Assembly (NCBI GenBank): GCA_023525715.1
Contig: CM042012.1
Location: forward strand, 40,217,689-40,281,688
Direction of reading: 5' to 3'
DNA length: 64,000 nucleotides
Source of the DNA: Cichorium intybus
Lineage: Eukaryota > Streptophyta > Magnoliopsida > Asterales > Asteraceae
Below the pieces are notes generated by a model. It was not told the DNA's origin. It saw only the letters and a list, made by a program, of their open reading frames with translations, and did not search any database. Shown here one piece after another: positions 1-13,777 of the stretch; the stretch's first letter is position 1, and every line of letters begins with the position of its first letter. The position numbers were made by a program, and so were the translations under genes.

Positions 1-601
1 GTGTCCTGCCTCAAATGAGATCACACCCAGGGAGCCAGAGGAAGGGACCAAAAATTCCAGAGAGAATAATAGAAAATGAGCCCTGATAATGAGGTCTAGG
101 GTTCCCTATTTATAGGGAACCAAGTGGCAAAGCTAAAAACCCTAGCCGCAGCCCAATTTCTGGATTATCTGTACGCGCGCCGCGGCCAGATCGTTTGCGT
201 GCTGCGCGCCGCAATTCAACTATTGAATTCGTACGAATATGTACGCGCGTCGCGGCCTTTACATTGGCGCGCCGCGCGCCGCAATTCAACTATTGAATTT
301 GTACGACTTTAATCCCTGACCTCCTGATTAATCTAATTAATGCCACATAAATTAATCCAATTAATTTCTGATTAATTATTAATCAATCAATATAGTTTCT
401 AATTAATATATTATCACTTTAATATATTAACAAACCATATCTTTTATTACTATTGATTTATTAATCCCATAATAAACCAACCTTTCTCTCTACCGAACTT
501 TCTACCAAACCTCCAGCTATAAGGGCAACCCAAATGGACCTTGCTTCTATTAATTCGGTAAATACAAATTATTAGTCATGGCTTAGACACCTAATCCAAC
601 A
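1..601 (-). mobile_element. LTR fragment of a copia-type family, reversed
   Basis: Read on the minus strand, this begins at 601 with TGTTGGATTAGGTGTCTAAG and continues with the landmarks of the LTRs at 13783-14549 and 54692-55460, ending in the gggtgtgatctcatttgag box near position 1. The part toward its 3' end lies outside the window. A TATA-like ctataaatag lies near 107-116 on the minus strand. Positions about 170-305 hold two tandem copies of a GC-rich block built from GTACGCGCG and GCGCGCCGC, each followed by gcaattcaactattgaatt. The other LTRs of this family lack this block. Whether this is a solo LTR or the end of a full element cannot be told here. Confidence 0.8.
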
Positions 602-639
602 GAACCCTCATCTGCTATGTAAGAAATACATGTTCCCAC

Positions 640-2340
640 ACCACCGCGTACCTTTAAAGTTCCAATCACAACTATCATTCCAACCTCAAAAGTTCCATTT
701 ACATATTCTATCCCTACTTCAAGCATGCCACTTACATCTTCCACTCCCACATCAATAATCTGATTACTTCCGCCACACTTACTTCGAAGATACCTATTAC
801 TTCAACCGTTCATACACCTGTTTCAAAAACTCAAATTACCTCTGCTGAAACGTCATCATCTGGATTAGTTTCAACCATTTCCTCTACAAAAGTTCCTATT
901 ACTTTTGAAGTGGCAACTTCAACAAATCCACCATCCATCGAACCCATTACCTCACAATCTCTAACTCGAGGTATGGATACTTTATTACCACCATTCACTC
1001 CAGCATCATCATCACCTTCAGGTTCTCTTCCAATTAATTCACCAACTTTTAGCCATCCATTGAACAACCGTATCATTAATCAAACCATTGAGGAGACTCA
1101 AACTCACCAGTAATCCTCTCCTCCTCCTATTATTCATGATTCCACCATATTTCACATGTTACCAATTGACATAAGGGATAAGGATGATAGTCTGTTGGAG
1201 GATGACAATATTGTATCGATGAAGCAATATAAAACCCTCAACCATAAACTGAATGTGCTTATGAGATATAAGACAGGGTTTGATCCAGACACCAAAGAAA
1301 ATGTTTTGTCAAAATTTGATGTCTGTGAGCAGGTGAAGTTGTGACATGTCACTTCCATGGAATTTTTAGTGAAAGAAATTACAAAGGCTGAAAAGTGATT
1401 GATGGAGAAACACAATGAGCTGAAAGTTTTTGTTGACAACAAGATTGAATCCGTAGTGCAATCTTTGTTTTCATATGTTCAGAAGTCATTGGATACCATC
1501 CATGCTAAAAACAGAACCTTCAATCAACAATATAATATTCAATTTTTGAAGTAACTTCAGGCTGCCAAAGCACAGGTCTCAGAACTCACTAAAGAGTCTC
1601 CAGCAACTGACTTAGAAAATTTTCTAGCCAAAATCCAAGCCCACAATGAGACAATGATTGCTTACATGTCTCCGAACCCAACTGCAACCATTGTTGCATC
1701 TTGCTGCCAAATTGTCTTGGGCTCAGAACATTCCAAGGCCTGCTCCAAATGTCCCTCCTCTCCATCCGTCACAAGGGGTAGAAGGTTAAAGTAGCAGATT
1801 TGCAGCCCTATATTCAGTAATGACTTCGGTAATATCATAAACGATAATACCTTGTTTGTCATCATTTCTGGTAACCAAGCTTATACATACAAATTTGATG
1901 GTTACCTGGGGTATATTTATTGGGACGTCTAGACCCACATTCTCAACAGTTACATCTACGACTGCGGGTGTTGGGGCTTCTTGTAGTCAAGACCAAGGAA
2001 AAGAGAAGGTTATTGAATTGAGTAAAGTTGAGAGGAAACAAAAGAAGCAACTTGAGAATGAGAAACTAAGACAAATCAATTCGATTACGCTTGGTCGAAT
2101 TGTTTCGAATAAGGACTTGGGGCTAATCAACAATGTGGGTTTTCTAGACTTCGACATTTTTAACAAAATTCCTCTAAAGAGTTATGAGATATTCAACACC
2201 ATTGAAAATCAGTTGGATCTGTCATACAATCCGAAGACTTTCTCTTACCCCCAATTCATGGCTCGCATAACCAAGGGGAGTGAGGAAAGTTTTAAGTAGA
2301 TGAAGATTAGGTTCCATGCTCATATCATTCAGGAGGATAT
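640..2340 (+). pseudogene. decayed orphan retrotransposon ORF (Thr/Ser/Pro repeats plus unknown C-terminal domain)
   Basis: A broken plus-strand reading frame. About 640-1110 encodes Thr/Ser/Pro-rich imperfect repeats of the form PITS..PTSKVP. One frame (open 910-1113 and 1156-1344, continuing past stops at 1111 and 1342) then gives an acidic stretch and a coiled-coil-like segment (KTLNHKLNVLMRYKTGFDP...). About 1940-2340, in a shifted frame, encodes a Lys/Glu-rich segment, then a block with LDLSYNPKTFSYPQFMARI and KIRFHAHIIQ. That block resembles the ORF at 44737-45006 (LDLPFNPKTFSFLQFVQSI, KINFHAMFIQN), which lies at the 3' end of an LTR element. I infer a relic of a related element with no LTRs of its own recognised here. 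The function of the domain is unknown. Confidence 0.6.
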
Positions 2341-3651
2341 ATGATGATATATATGACAAAATGAGGAATTTGATAAGATAATGATTTTTATAACTAACAA
2401 ACAATTTTAAACATATACAAACCAACCTAATATTTAACTAATTTTAAAACAATATAAATAAATTGTAAATCCAAGCATTTTTTTTCCACCTATGAAGAAA
2501 TCATATGTTCCAACTCATCAATATGAGTATGGTCACTACCCCATCACTCGTCATCAACCTGGAATCTCAAAGGTATATCATTTTCATTTCCCACCACGCC
2601 ATATTGGTATGGTCACCACTTTTCTATTACACCAAATTTAATACATATAGAAATATATGATTAATTAAAATTTAAAACGTTTCATTAGCTCAAAAAAAAT
2701 TAAAACTACTTAATAAAAATAGCAGAAAATACTAATATTTATCCCTAACTATTTTTTCCATAGCTAGTATCGTTTGGAGATCGTCGTCCTCCATATTTGT
2801 TTGACAACATTGTTAGAGTTCCTTTTTTAGAGCTCTTACACGATCGTTTATGGTTCAGGTTGTAATTCAGGCACCGATTCGGGTTGCGTCGCCAATTCGA
2901 GTTAAGAATAGTGCATATAGGGTGGGGTTTAGACAGGATGTTGAGCATGAGAGGGTGAATTGAGTAAGTTGATAAAACTAATTTGCGATTAAGGATAAAG
3001 ATTAGGATCATATTGAAAGAAAGGTGGTGATCAATTGTTTAGCACAAAAGAGTGTTCGGATCTTGCGGTGGTTGACGTTGTGAAGCGAATTTTGATCAAT
3101 AGTGGGTGTTGAAGTTTGGATCCATGATATTATAAAGTGGTAGAGTTTAAAAGATAATGTTGGATGAGATGTAAAAATAAAATGGTTGGTTGTTTGGTAT
3201 TTTTAAATTGTATTATTCACAAAAAACCACACCATATCAGCACCACGTGTCTCTAAATCGGCATATGCTTTGGTGGTAGATACACCTAAGCATCATGCCT
3301 CATGCGTGATTGATACACCAACAAGCATGAACCGAAGAAAATACATATGCATAGTAAAATTTGCCGAGTAAAGCTTTTTTAATGATGTATCAGTTAAAAC
3401 AAAATTAGAGATCTCAATGTTTTATAATAGAGCACTTGAAGTGAGATTTACTCTATTTAGTGCGATGACTCCATTTGCTTACAAGATAATCTAAATAATT
3501 TATCTTACTACGATCAAATTACTTAAATACATATCATAAAACAAAATTCTATATAACCTAAGTAGTTTATCTTACTCTAATAAAACTACTAAAATATAAA
3601 TAATAAAAGAAAATTCAAGAACTTGATAATATATGTTAATGAACCAATTAC
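2341..3651. other. AT-rich stretch with no recognised gene
   Basis: No supported gene is seen. About 2765-2950 translates on the plus strand to a short open run (FGDRRPPYLFDNIVRVPFLELLHDR), which may be a coding fragment, but I cannot assign it. The rest is AT-rich. Confidence 0.4.
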
Positions 3652-3841
3652 TTAGGTTGTGTTTGATAACTTGAATGAGTAAGAGGTCTGGCCCGGTAAG
3701 CATTATCCTATTGTTCACTCGGTCAGACGTATATGAACTCGGTCAGATACAATTTTTATCATTTTCAAACGCCCGGACTCGGACCTAGTTAGACATCAGG
3801 TCTGACCGGACCCGGTCAGACGCAAATTAAACATAACCTTA
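3652..3841. mobile_element. Tourist-like MITE (PIF/Harbinger type)
   Basis: A 184-bp element (3655-3838) flanked by TTA on both sides (3652-3654 and 3839-3841). The ends are imperfect inverted repeats: GGTTGTGTTTGATAA on the left and, reverse-complemented, GGTTATGTTTAATTT on the right. The interior repeats a GGTCAGAC/GGTCTGACC motif. TTA duplication with GGTT..GTTTGAT ends is the pattern of Tourist-type MITEs mobilised by PIF/Harbinger transposases. It has no coding capacity. Confidence 0.7.
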
Positions 3842-5127
3842 ATATGATGACCCGTGTTGCTTACCAGGTAATCCAAATGAATTGTTTCACTACAACCCAT
3901 TTCACGTACAAAAGGCTAAATAATTTATATTACTACAACCAAATTACCAAGACACATAATAAAAGACAATTCAAGAACATGTTCATATAAGTTAATGAAC
4001 CAACAAGTTTAAATACCATATAAAGTTGTATACAATTTTAGACTAATAAACGTTTTATTTATTTAAGAAAAAGAAGCAAGAAACATTAAAGAACAGAACA
4101 AAATAATAAAAGGAGTAAAAGAAGAGGGGTGGAAGGAGACAAAAGTGGGCACACCTAGGCTATATGTGTAAATATTCTATGGCCCTATGAGTAATGGTGT
4201 ATGTATGTATGCATCTTTAACATAACATAAACTGATCCCGCCGACCTACCAATACCTTCCGTAGGCTCTACTTACATACGACAACAGCTGAGAAGATGCC
4301 ATTTACTTGTCATTCAGTGTCCCCGTCATATAACGGTACAAGTCTTTATTATCATTTTAATTTTTTATCATTATTTATATCAAACTCCAAATGAGTGGTC
4401 AAGATGTATTGCAGTATTTTTCATCATAGAGTCGAGGATTAAGTAAGGTTCATGCACGCCGTGATACTATGGGGTGGTAAAATCAGGAGTAAATTGTCGT
4501 TTACCTTCTTTTCTTTTTATTTTTTTTTCTTTTAATTTTGGTCTAACTTTATCACAGTGACAAGTGTCATATTTAATATAATTAATAATATTTTAAGACA
4601 TATGTTACAATTTAACATGAGTAGGAACAAAAGATATGAATAAATACAATTTCTCTTTTTATTTTTATGTTTATGGTCCCTAAAATTGTAAAGTTTATAT
4701 ACTAGTGGTCTATCTTTGTAAAAAAAATTAAAATATATTTTTTAATTTTTTTAAGATATTGTTTAATTAATTAGTAAAAAAAAACTTAACACAATCCCCT
4801 CCCCCACTACCCATCTGTCTCCTCCAAATTAAAAATTGACAACCTACTTTTCAAGAATTTGCCACCACTTTATGCTTTACTCAGTCGTGTTCTTGAAGAT
4901 GGGCATAGCGGATAGTTATTCACCCTGAAAAAAGTCGTTCTGTTCATCCATTAACAGTTTGCTAAACGCATTGCATGGCTTCAAGTTCAATTCATCTGCC
5001 AACAACTTGAGAATCTCACAAGCCATCTTCTTCACCTTCATCACGTAATTATTCACAATGCGTCTACAAAAATATTAAACTAAGATTTTAGACCAAAGAG
5101 AAAAAAATGAGCTCGAAAGTTTCACAT
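3842..5127. other. AT-rich intergenic stretch
   Basis: No supported ORF, RNA gene or element end was seen. The stretch around 3480-4000 repeats phrases such as ctaaataatttat-ctactac-aaattacc-aataaaaga on both sides of the preceding MITE, suggesting an old imperfect tandem duplication into which the MITE inserted. Confidence 0.4.
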
Positions 5128-5241
5128 TTTCATGTAGGGTATTGGTAAATAAACCCCCTATGATGTGACATGTGTGTGAAGGTCAACACACACACACCCA
5201 CACACATAGAGGGGGTTTATTTAAGATCACCATTTCATGTA
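5128..5241. mobile_element. Mutator-like MITE with 9-bp target duplication
   Basis: The element spans 5137-5232 (96 bp). It is flanked by TTTCATGTA at 5128-5136 and again at 5233-5241. The arms are inverted: GGTAAATAAACCCCCTATG on the left and CATAGAGGGGGTTTATTTAA on the right, around a CA/GT-rich loop. A 9-bp target duplication with a foldback structure is typical of Mutator-like MITEs. It has no coding capacity. Confidence 0.75.
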
Positions 5242-6188
<947 letters not shown>

Positions 6189-6330
6189 CGGGGTAGTGGG
6201 GGTGAGGTGTATTTTTATTTTTTTTAATTGGTAAAATAAATAATAGGTTAAAAGAACTAAAATAATTCTAGGAACTAAATCTGTCTGTTTCCAAACTCTT
6301 CATTTTATGTATAAATCAATTTATTTTTAG

Positions 6331-6558
<228 letters not shown>

Positions 6559-7369
6559 TTTTTATCAATTGAGATTGAGATTATACGAGATTGATTTCCA
6601 CGATTAGCTTCTTGATTTGCTACGATTAGCTTATTGATTTTGATTGATTCATTTCTACAATTAGTTTGTTTTATCTAAATTTATTCAAAAGTGATCTCTC
6701 CTGGATAATGCGATTTCATCTTATTTTCTGAATTTGTTCAAATTGCGATTTTTATATGTGTTCTACATCGGAATTCAACATTTAGCGTTTCTTCAATTGT
6801 CGATCTTTCATCAGTGTGCCGCAATGTCTATAATTTCTGAAGATTATCCACTGTGTGATTTAAATTCAGAACATTACTATTAATTTTGAAGCTTGATCAT
6901 TATCTGAATTGAAGATTAAGTGTTTCCTCATGTCTATATTTCATCAACATGTTGCAATCTCTATAATTTTTAAGGTTCTCCATTGTTCGATTTAATTTCA
7001 AAACATTGCTATCAATTTTGAAGCTTGATCATTGAACTTCATATGGATTTATACTACTTTTCTGATACAGGTTTGTATCTTTTTTTTTCTTTTCTTAATC
7101 TTGTTTTCATTTATTATTGTTTATCAATACTTAAAGTTTCTAACTATCAAGTTGAATCTGTAATTAACAATTTTAGGAAGTGCAATGAAAGTGGAAACAT
7201 CGATTCGTTCAATGGAATCTGAAAATAGCCATATGAAACTTTAAGTTTCTAATGATGAAGTTGAATTTGAAAACAACTTTAATAGTAATATATGTTTTGT
7301 GCATATATGCATACATTATTTTTTTAATTACTGTTAATGTTGATGTTATCTGAATTACTACAAATCTTC
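6559..7369. other. AT-rich stretch with internal repeats, no gene
   Basis: The phrase aacattgctatcaattttgaagcttgatcatt near 7000 repeats an earlier version near 6870, showing a degenerate duplication of about 130 bp. The 65-codon ORF at 7025-7222 has no recognisable feature. Confidence 0.35.
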
Positions 7370-8960
7370 GGGCTTACACCTATGATACTGAAGTCGATGA
7401 CGGTTTTTTATCGTGAGATAAATTAACATAAAATAACCTCAAAAATCAGGTTTGCACACCTGTTTGAATCATAATAGCATGTTGTGAGTGTTTAGAAGCT
7501 TTGAAACTTAGTTTTAGTGTTTTTGGAAAACGGACTAAAAATGTTAAAATGAATAACGGATCAAATCTTGAGATTTGTGATGTTACTATGTTATGTTTGT
7601 GTTAAAATGTTCATTTTATGAGTTAATAAGGAGTTTAGATGCCAAGTTTGAAATTATAGCTCAAAAGGTTGAAAGATACGAAAAATTAGCAAGATATTCC
7701 TTAATAGGAGGTTTAGCGGCGCTATGTAGTTATAAGATAGCGACACTAACCAAAAGTAGGTTGCTATTTTGAGTTAGCGAGGTTTTAAGTTAGCGACGCT
7801 ATTGGGTATGGATAGCGACGCTTGTCAGCTGACAGGTTTCCACTTATAGCCTCTAAGTTGGTCATTTGGGTAAAAACTCATTTAAAACATGAGTAACGAA
7901 AGAGAAGGGTTCCAAACTCGGTTTGGGTCAATTTCATCAATTGAAGTTGGAAATTAAAGGGTTTTTACATCAAATTCAAGGATTAAGGTTAGTAATTCCT
8001 TTTATATGCAAATAGCTAAAAAGTTCTAGCTAAATTGTTAGTTATGGGTTGAATTGAAAGTTATCAAATGTTGAGTTTTATGGGTGTAACTGAGTAGGAA
8101 GTGTTAGTACCTAGTTTTGGTGTATATGGGATTAGAAATACAGAGTTTTGGGCTAAAAAGAACAAGGAGTCGCCACTGTTCATAGAAAGCGCCGCTATCT
8201 ATGAACAGATAGCGACTCTAAGTTGCCTGATGTGGAAAATATGCTTTGTTCATGGTATAAGTTGAAACAGTGTTGTTTTATGACTAAAGAAGTTTTAAAC
8301 TTTATTCCTTTGTAGAAAAAAAGAACTAAGGAAGCTTGAAAACATCAAATATAATAGCTTTTGAATCTTGGACACAAGGTAAGTGACTTATATCTTCACT
8401 CTCACTTTGGATGTTGTATCATATATATGTTATTGTATATGTATTGCAGGTTGTTACACATTATTACTTCTATGTTTAATTATGTTCAAGGTATGGTATT
8501 ATACAATGGGATCAGTATGAAATCCCTTGTATTCTAAACTTGGTTTTTGGCTAAAACTTAGCTATTATTTTGGTGTAATCATGAGATTCTGGTGTATAGT
8601 CTCTATAGGCTGGTGTAAAGCATTATTATTGGTTACCCTTAATTAGGGTTAACACTTCGATGTTATATAGCATGGTGAAAATGCTAATGGTGTATTAATA
8701 TAATTACATGAAACAAACTTGGTGAACATTCCCTTATGATGTTCTTTTACAACTTTTTGATATTTTAAGTTGCTCACTAAGCTTATTCTTATTAAGTTGT
8801 TTTTTTCTTGGTGTTTAAGGAACTAGTGGTGCCAAGGGTAAGGCCGTCATGGAAAGTGAGAGATATCCAATCACTTAGGATATTTTGTCACTTTTGGGAC
8901 ATTGTTATGTAGATATTAAACCAGTTGGATTATGTACTTTGTTTGGTGTATATTGTAACT
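7370..8960 (+). mobile_element. possible diverged gypsy LTR relic
   Basis: A non-coding stretch carrying repeated TAGCGACGCTA-type motifs (about 7715-7830 and 8180-8225). Near 8770-8855 it has landmarks in the same order as the gypsy LTR at 53154-54511: a gctcactaagctt block, then a pyrimidine-rich run, then a GGAACTAGTGGTGCC..GTCATGGA block (compare gctcactgagctt and GGTTCTGGTAGTGCAGGTCATGGA near 54170-54242). The ends could not be defined and the match is by eye only, so the call is weak. Confidence 0.3.
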
Positions 8961-9908
8961 ATTTCTGATGATCATGATCTAACTTGTATCTATGCACATA
9001 CTTGTACATCTTTTGGTTTTAAAGGTATGTTACTTGTTTTATCATGAATTGCATTGTATTTAGAATTATTATCTTGTACCAATTTCATGTTCTATTTTTC
9101 ATTGGTTTGAATTAGGTACTTTTAAACCACGATACACACTTTGTAGCATAGAAGTTAAAATAGGTGCAAATTATATTTTACTCCTATTGTTAACCAATCA
9201 ATAGTGCATTTGATAAAATTAACAACGATGTTGATATGTATATGAACTCTGCGAAAAGAGAAGGATTTGATTGTAAGGTGGGTTCTACAAAAAATGTTAA
9301 TGGACTTGTAATTTATAAATACATGTTCTGTAGTAGGCATGGTCAAACAGTATAACGCAATTTATATACATTGAATGGTGATAAAGGTGTGCAAAAACAG
9401 AAGTGTGCAAGCAAAATGTCAAATTGTGAAGCTCTTATATGTTTTAAACAAATAGAGCAAACTGGCAGATTTGTTGTAAGCAAATTTATTGATATGCACA
9501 ATCATTAGTTATTTACAAATGATATTATGCATATGTCAACAGAGAAACGACAATTAAATTTTTATGAAAAAGGTGTTATAGACAATGTGAGCATGTTTAA
9601 TATTGGTGCAACAAAGCACATTCAGTGATGGCTGGTTTAAAGGGGATATAATATATAAGGACCTACATATGTGGACTATAAGAATTGGTCAGGGGATTTA
9701 AGTTGTTATTTTTATTTAGGTGATGGTGATGTAAATATGTTGGTGAATTTGATGATGAAACGTAAGAAATAAGTCCCACAATTTTCATTTGAGTACATTT
9801 GTCAAGATAATCATCTTCTTGGTTGTTTTGGGCTGATGCAATTGCAAAAAGAAGCTACACGAAATCTTGTGTTGTTATATCATTTGATGCTACTTTTTGA
9901 ACAAATAA

Positions 9909-9996
9909 GTAAGAAATCTTTTTAATTTTTTTAATTAAATGCATATTTGTTTTAAAGCTTTTTATATTTCAATTAATATTAACTGATTTTTAACAG
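9909..9996 (+). other. intron of the FAR1-like pseudogene
   Basis: The donor GTAAGA at 9909 and the acceptor TTTTTAACAG ending at 9996 join AATAA to GTATAATATG. This restores N-K-Y-N-M, the junction expected in the family (..TNKYNMTFVPF..). The intron is AT-rich, as expected for a plant. Confidence 0.65.
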
Positions 9997-10394
9997 GTAT
10001 AATATGACTTTTGTTCCATTTACTAGTATTGACAATCATAAAAAGCCTGTGACATTTGGGGCTGGTTTACCTGGAAATGAAACTAATAATTCCTACATTT
10101 GGCTTATTAAGTGTTTTCTTAGTTCGTTTGGTAAAAAACCAAACATCGTTGTCAAAGACCAAGATGTTGCCATTGCTGAAGCTGCAAAAGTCGTCTTTAC
10201 GAAGTGCATATTTACATTTATAGATATTCTTGTGTATATTCGTAAATATACATATATTATTTTAAATTTTGTCAAAATAATATCAATATGTATATTCACA
10301 TTTAAACATATGCGTCTATATTCATACATATACATATATTATTTTATATTATATGAAAATAATATCATTACATGTATGAATATGCATGTGCATA

Positions 10395-10551
<157 letters not shown>

Positions 10552-11089
10552 TTATATTCTGTCATAATCATATCAATATATGCATTTTGAAAATTAATAT
10601 TTGAAATGTGCAATATTTATGTTGTTTATGTAAGTTGTCCAAAAATAATTCACATTATTACTTATTTTAAAAAGGGTTTGCAAAATATAATATGGAATAC
10701 ATGTCATGATCCCAAAGTTTTTTAAGACAAATGGAATCGTGTATTCAAGAATTCAAACTTGAAGATAGAAAGCGGCTTAAAGATATGTTTAACATGTGTG
10801 ATCGTTGGATTCCTGCTTTTTTCAAAGGTGTTAATCTATTAGACCAAGCGGTACGGGAGCGACGAAGGAGGGGCGGGGTCCAGGTGGCCTCCATCACCGC
10901 ACGGGAACACCGCCCCAGTTGGGGTGTTACCCGCGGTGATGGACATCGCGCAAGGTTTGTTCGTCGCCCGGGGAAGAGAAGGAATTTTACAGTTTTGGTC
11001 CCTGATCTTTGGCATGGTTTAAAAATCCACCCCCAACGTCTACATTTCAACGGTAAAAAATATATATATATTTAATTCTTTTTAAATTT

Positions 11090-11202
<113 letters not shown>

Positions 11203-11272
11203 TCACACATACAACAATTTTAACACACAAAACCCTCTCATCTTCATACATACACTTTTTAAAAACATACAA

Positions 11273-12685
11273 ATGTCTTCATCTGATAACAACGAAATGT
11301 CTTCAAAATCGACGTCGTCAGACGAGGATAACGGCCAGGGAAATGACAAGCAATTCATCGGTAATTTAATGCAATGCACGCTAGCGTATTTCGAAAACCA
11401 AGAGGGAAGTTCAAATGTGCCGAGAAGAAGGCGGGGTGCTAATTTACGTAGAGAACGTGAAGACGGCCATGATCGTTTAATTAACGATTATTTTGTCGAT
11501 GACGCCGTATACGCTTCCAAGTTCCGGCGTAGGTTCCGAATGGAGAAACAATTGTTTTTACGCATTGTTGGTGATTTGGAAGCACGATTCTCGTATTTTC
11601 AACAACGGTGGGATGCTAGAGGCGTAAAAGGGTTTACGCCGATTCAAAAATGCACAGCGGCTATTCGACAACTAGCCACGGGTTTAGGAGCCGACTCGTG
11701 GGATGAGTACCTAAGAATGTCCGAGAGAACGGCACGGGACGCACTTTACAAGTTTTCAAAAGCCATCATCAAGGTTTATGGTCCCCGATATTTACGTAAG
11801 CCAACGACGAACGACATACATCAACTATACACAATTCATCAAGGAAGACATGGCTTACCCGGGATGATCGGCAGCATTGATTGCATGCACTGGGCGTGGT
11901 CGATGTGCCCCAATGCATGGCGTGGTCATTTTATGCGGGGCGACCACAAAGAGCCGACAATAATTTTAGAAGCGGTCGCATCGACGGATCTTTGGTTTTG
12001 GCATGCTTTTTTCGGAGTTGCCGGGTCTAACAACGACATCAACGTACTCGATCAATCGCCGGTATTCAACGATATATTTCAGGGTATATCTCATGACGTC
12101 CCGTTTGTCGTGAACAACGTTACTTACAAACGTGGTTATTATTTGACCGATGGGATTTATCCCGAGTACTCTGTTTTTGTGAAGTCGTGGTTACATCCGA
12201 ACGACGAAAAACGTTTGAGGTTTAAGGCGGTCCAAGAAGGAGCTCGGAAGGATATAGAACGAATGTTCGACGTACTTAAAAAACGTTTCAACATTATTTA
12301 CAATCCGGCACGGACTTGGGACCACAAAAAAATTAAGTCGTTGATGTACGCGTTCATTATTCTACACAATATGATTTTAGAATACGAAGGGAAAGCTATT
12401 TGCCGATTTGATGAAAATGAAGTGTTGCCACATCCTGAGCCTCTCGGTTTTGACACGGCTCAATACCGAGCAAATAGAGCAGAGGTACGTAGCCGTGAGT
12501 TGCACAACCACCTTCGAGCGGACTTGTCAGAACATGTCCACAAGAATGCAGTTGAAGCCATCGAAATTGAAGAAGACGAAGAATTGTTCTTGACGTCGGA
12601 TGAAGAAGCGGAGGAATATATGGACGACGACGACGAAGATGAAGATGATGAAGACGACAACGACTCCTACGGCTCGAAAGATTGA
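11273..12685 (+). CDS. PIF/Harbinger transposase (DDE_Tnp_4, ALP1-like)
   Basis: An intact 470-residue ORF. It catalyses cut-and-paste transposition of its own element in the nucleus. The N-terminal ~60 residues are Ser/Asp-rich. A helical region follows, including the helix-turn-helix-like FTPIQKCTAAIRQLATG..MSERTARD (about 121-160). The DDE core shows GSIDCMHW (first Asp at residue 203), AGSNNDINVL (second Asp at 255) and RKDIERMFDVLKKRF (Glu at 329). The C terminus (about 440-470) is very acidic. The start is the ATG just downstream of a long AT tract; a Ser-rich N terminus follows at once. Length and motif spacing fit the plant ALP1-like/Harbinger family. Some family members have been domesticated as host proteins, but the TIRs and TTA duplication around this copy point to a transposon gene. 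The absence of stop codons suggests a fairly recent insertion. Confidence 0.92.
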   Translation: MSSSDNNEMSSKSTSSDEDNGQGNDKQFIGNLMQCTLAYFENQEGSSNVPRRRRGANLRREREDGHDRLINDYFVDDAVYASKFRRRFRMEKQLFLRIVGDLEARFSYFQQRWDARGVKGFTPIQKCTAAIRQLATGLGADSWDEYLRMSERTARDALYKFSKAIIKVYGPRYLRKPTTNDIHQLYTIHQGRHGLPGMIGSIDCMHWAWSMCPNAWRGHFMRGDHKEPTIILEAVASTDLWFWHAFFGVAGSNNDINVLDQSPVFNDIFQGISHDVPFVVNNVTYKRGYYLTDGIYPEYSVFVKSWLHPNDEKRLRFKAVQEGARKDIERMFDVLKKRFNIIYNPARTWDHKKIKSLMYAFIILHNMILEYEGKAICRFDENEVLPHPEPLGFDTAQYRANRAEVRSRELHNHLRADLSEHVHKNAVEAIEIEEDEELFLTSDEEAEEYMDDDDEDEDDEDDNDSYGSKD

Positions 12686-13520
12686 TGTTTTATTTTTTCA
12701 TGTTTTATCGTGTGTCGTTTTTATTTATCGTTAGTTTTATTTGTCGTTTGTCGTTTTAATTTACGTTTGTATTTTTAATTTCTTTTAATTAATGAAATGT
12801 TATTTAAAAAAAATTAGTTTGGTTTAATTTAATTTAATTTTGATTTATTTAAAACAAAAAATGAGTGGTTGGTGAGAGGTTACCATTTCTTAGATTTGAA
12901 TGGGTGAGGGGAAAGTGAGGAGAAGGTGAGGTGGCGCCTATGTGGCACCATAACCCCTCACAATGAGGAAAACCCATACCTCTTAGTCTTAGGACTTATG
13001 AATACTATATCTTTTTTAAAAAGCCAAAACAACTTCTTCCGGAGTTTCTTAAACAAAAATTCAACATTGTTTTGTTTGATGATGAAGTTTGATGTTGCTA
13101 TGAATAAACAACGGAACAAGCAAGTTTCAAATGACTAGTAATCCTTAGTATCAAAACTATCAACTACAGTAAAAGTGTTAACACTTGTATCATTTGAAGT
13201 CCAAACATCAAATCATTATACATTAGAAGTCATTAAAATTGTCCAGGGTGAAATTAATGATTCAATATGGACTTGTGCACCTGCTCTTACAGTTGTTACT
13301 ACATTAAAAGATAATGAATTATGTATCGTGATTGAGAACCCTCTTGGCGACTTAAAAAAAGCATGTAGCTGTTTTACACCTCAACAAGCAAATGTTGACA
13401 ATGTGATTACTAATAAAAGAAATTCAATATTAGGTATTGTATCATATGTTTTTTTTTTTTTTTTTGTAAAACTGTTTAGATATGTATGTCTATATGCACA
13501 ACATAAAGATATCCGTAAAT

Positions 13521-13630
<110 letters not shown>

Positions 13631-13777
13631 GGTCAGGATCTTGTGAGATCCAAAATATTCATGAGATCTTGAGATATGGTTTAACTTTTAACCTTTTTTT
13701 ACATATGGTTTAGTTTGGTTAGTTTTTTATTATTGTTAGAGTTAGATATATGTCGATGTCATGACTATTGTTCACCT

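Noticed and set aside
1152..1442. 96-codon minus-strand ORF
   Set aside because: It overlaps the better supported plus-strand decayed ORF and shows no motif.
12460..12660. Antisense Ser-rich ORF at the end of the Harbinger transposase
   Set aside because: It is the complement of the acidic Asp/Glu tail codons.
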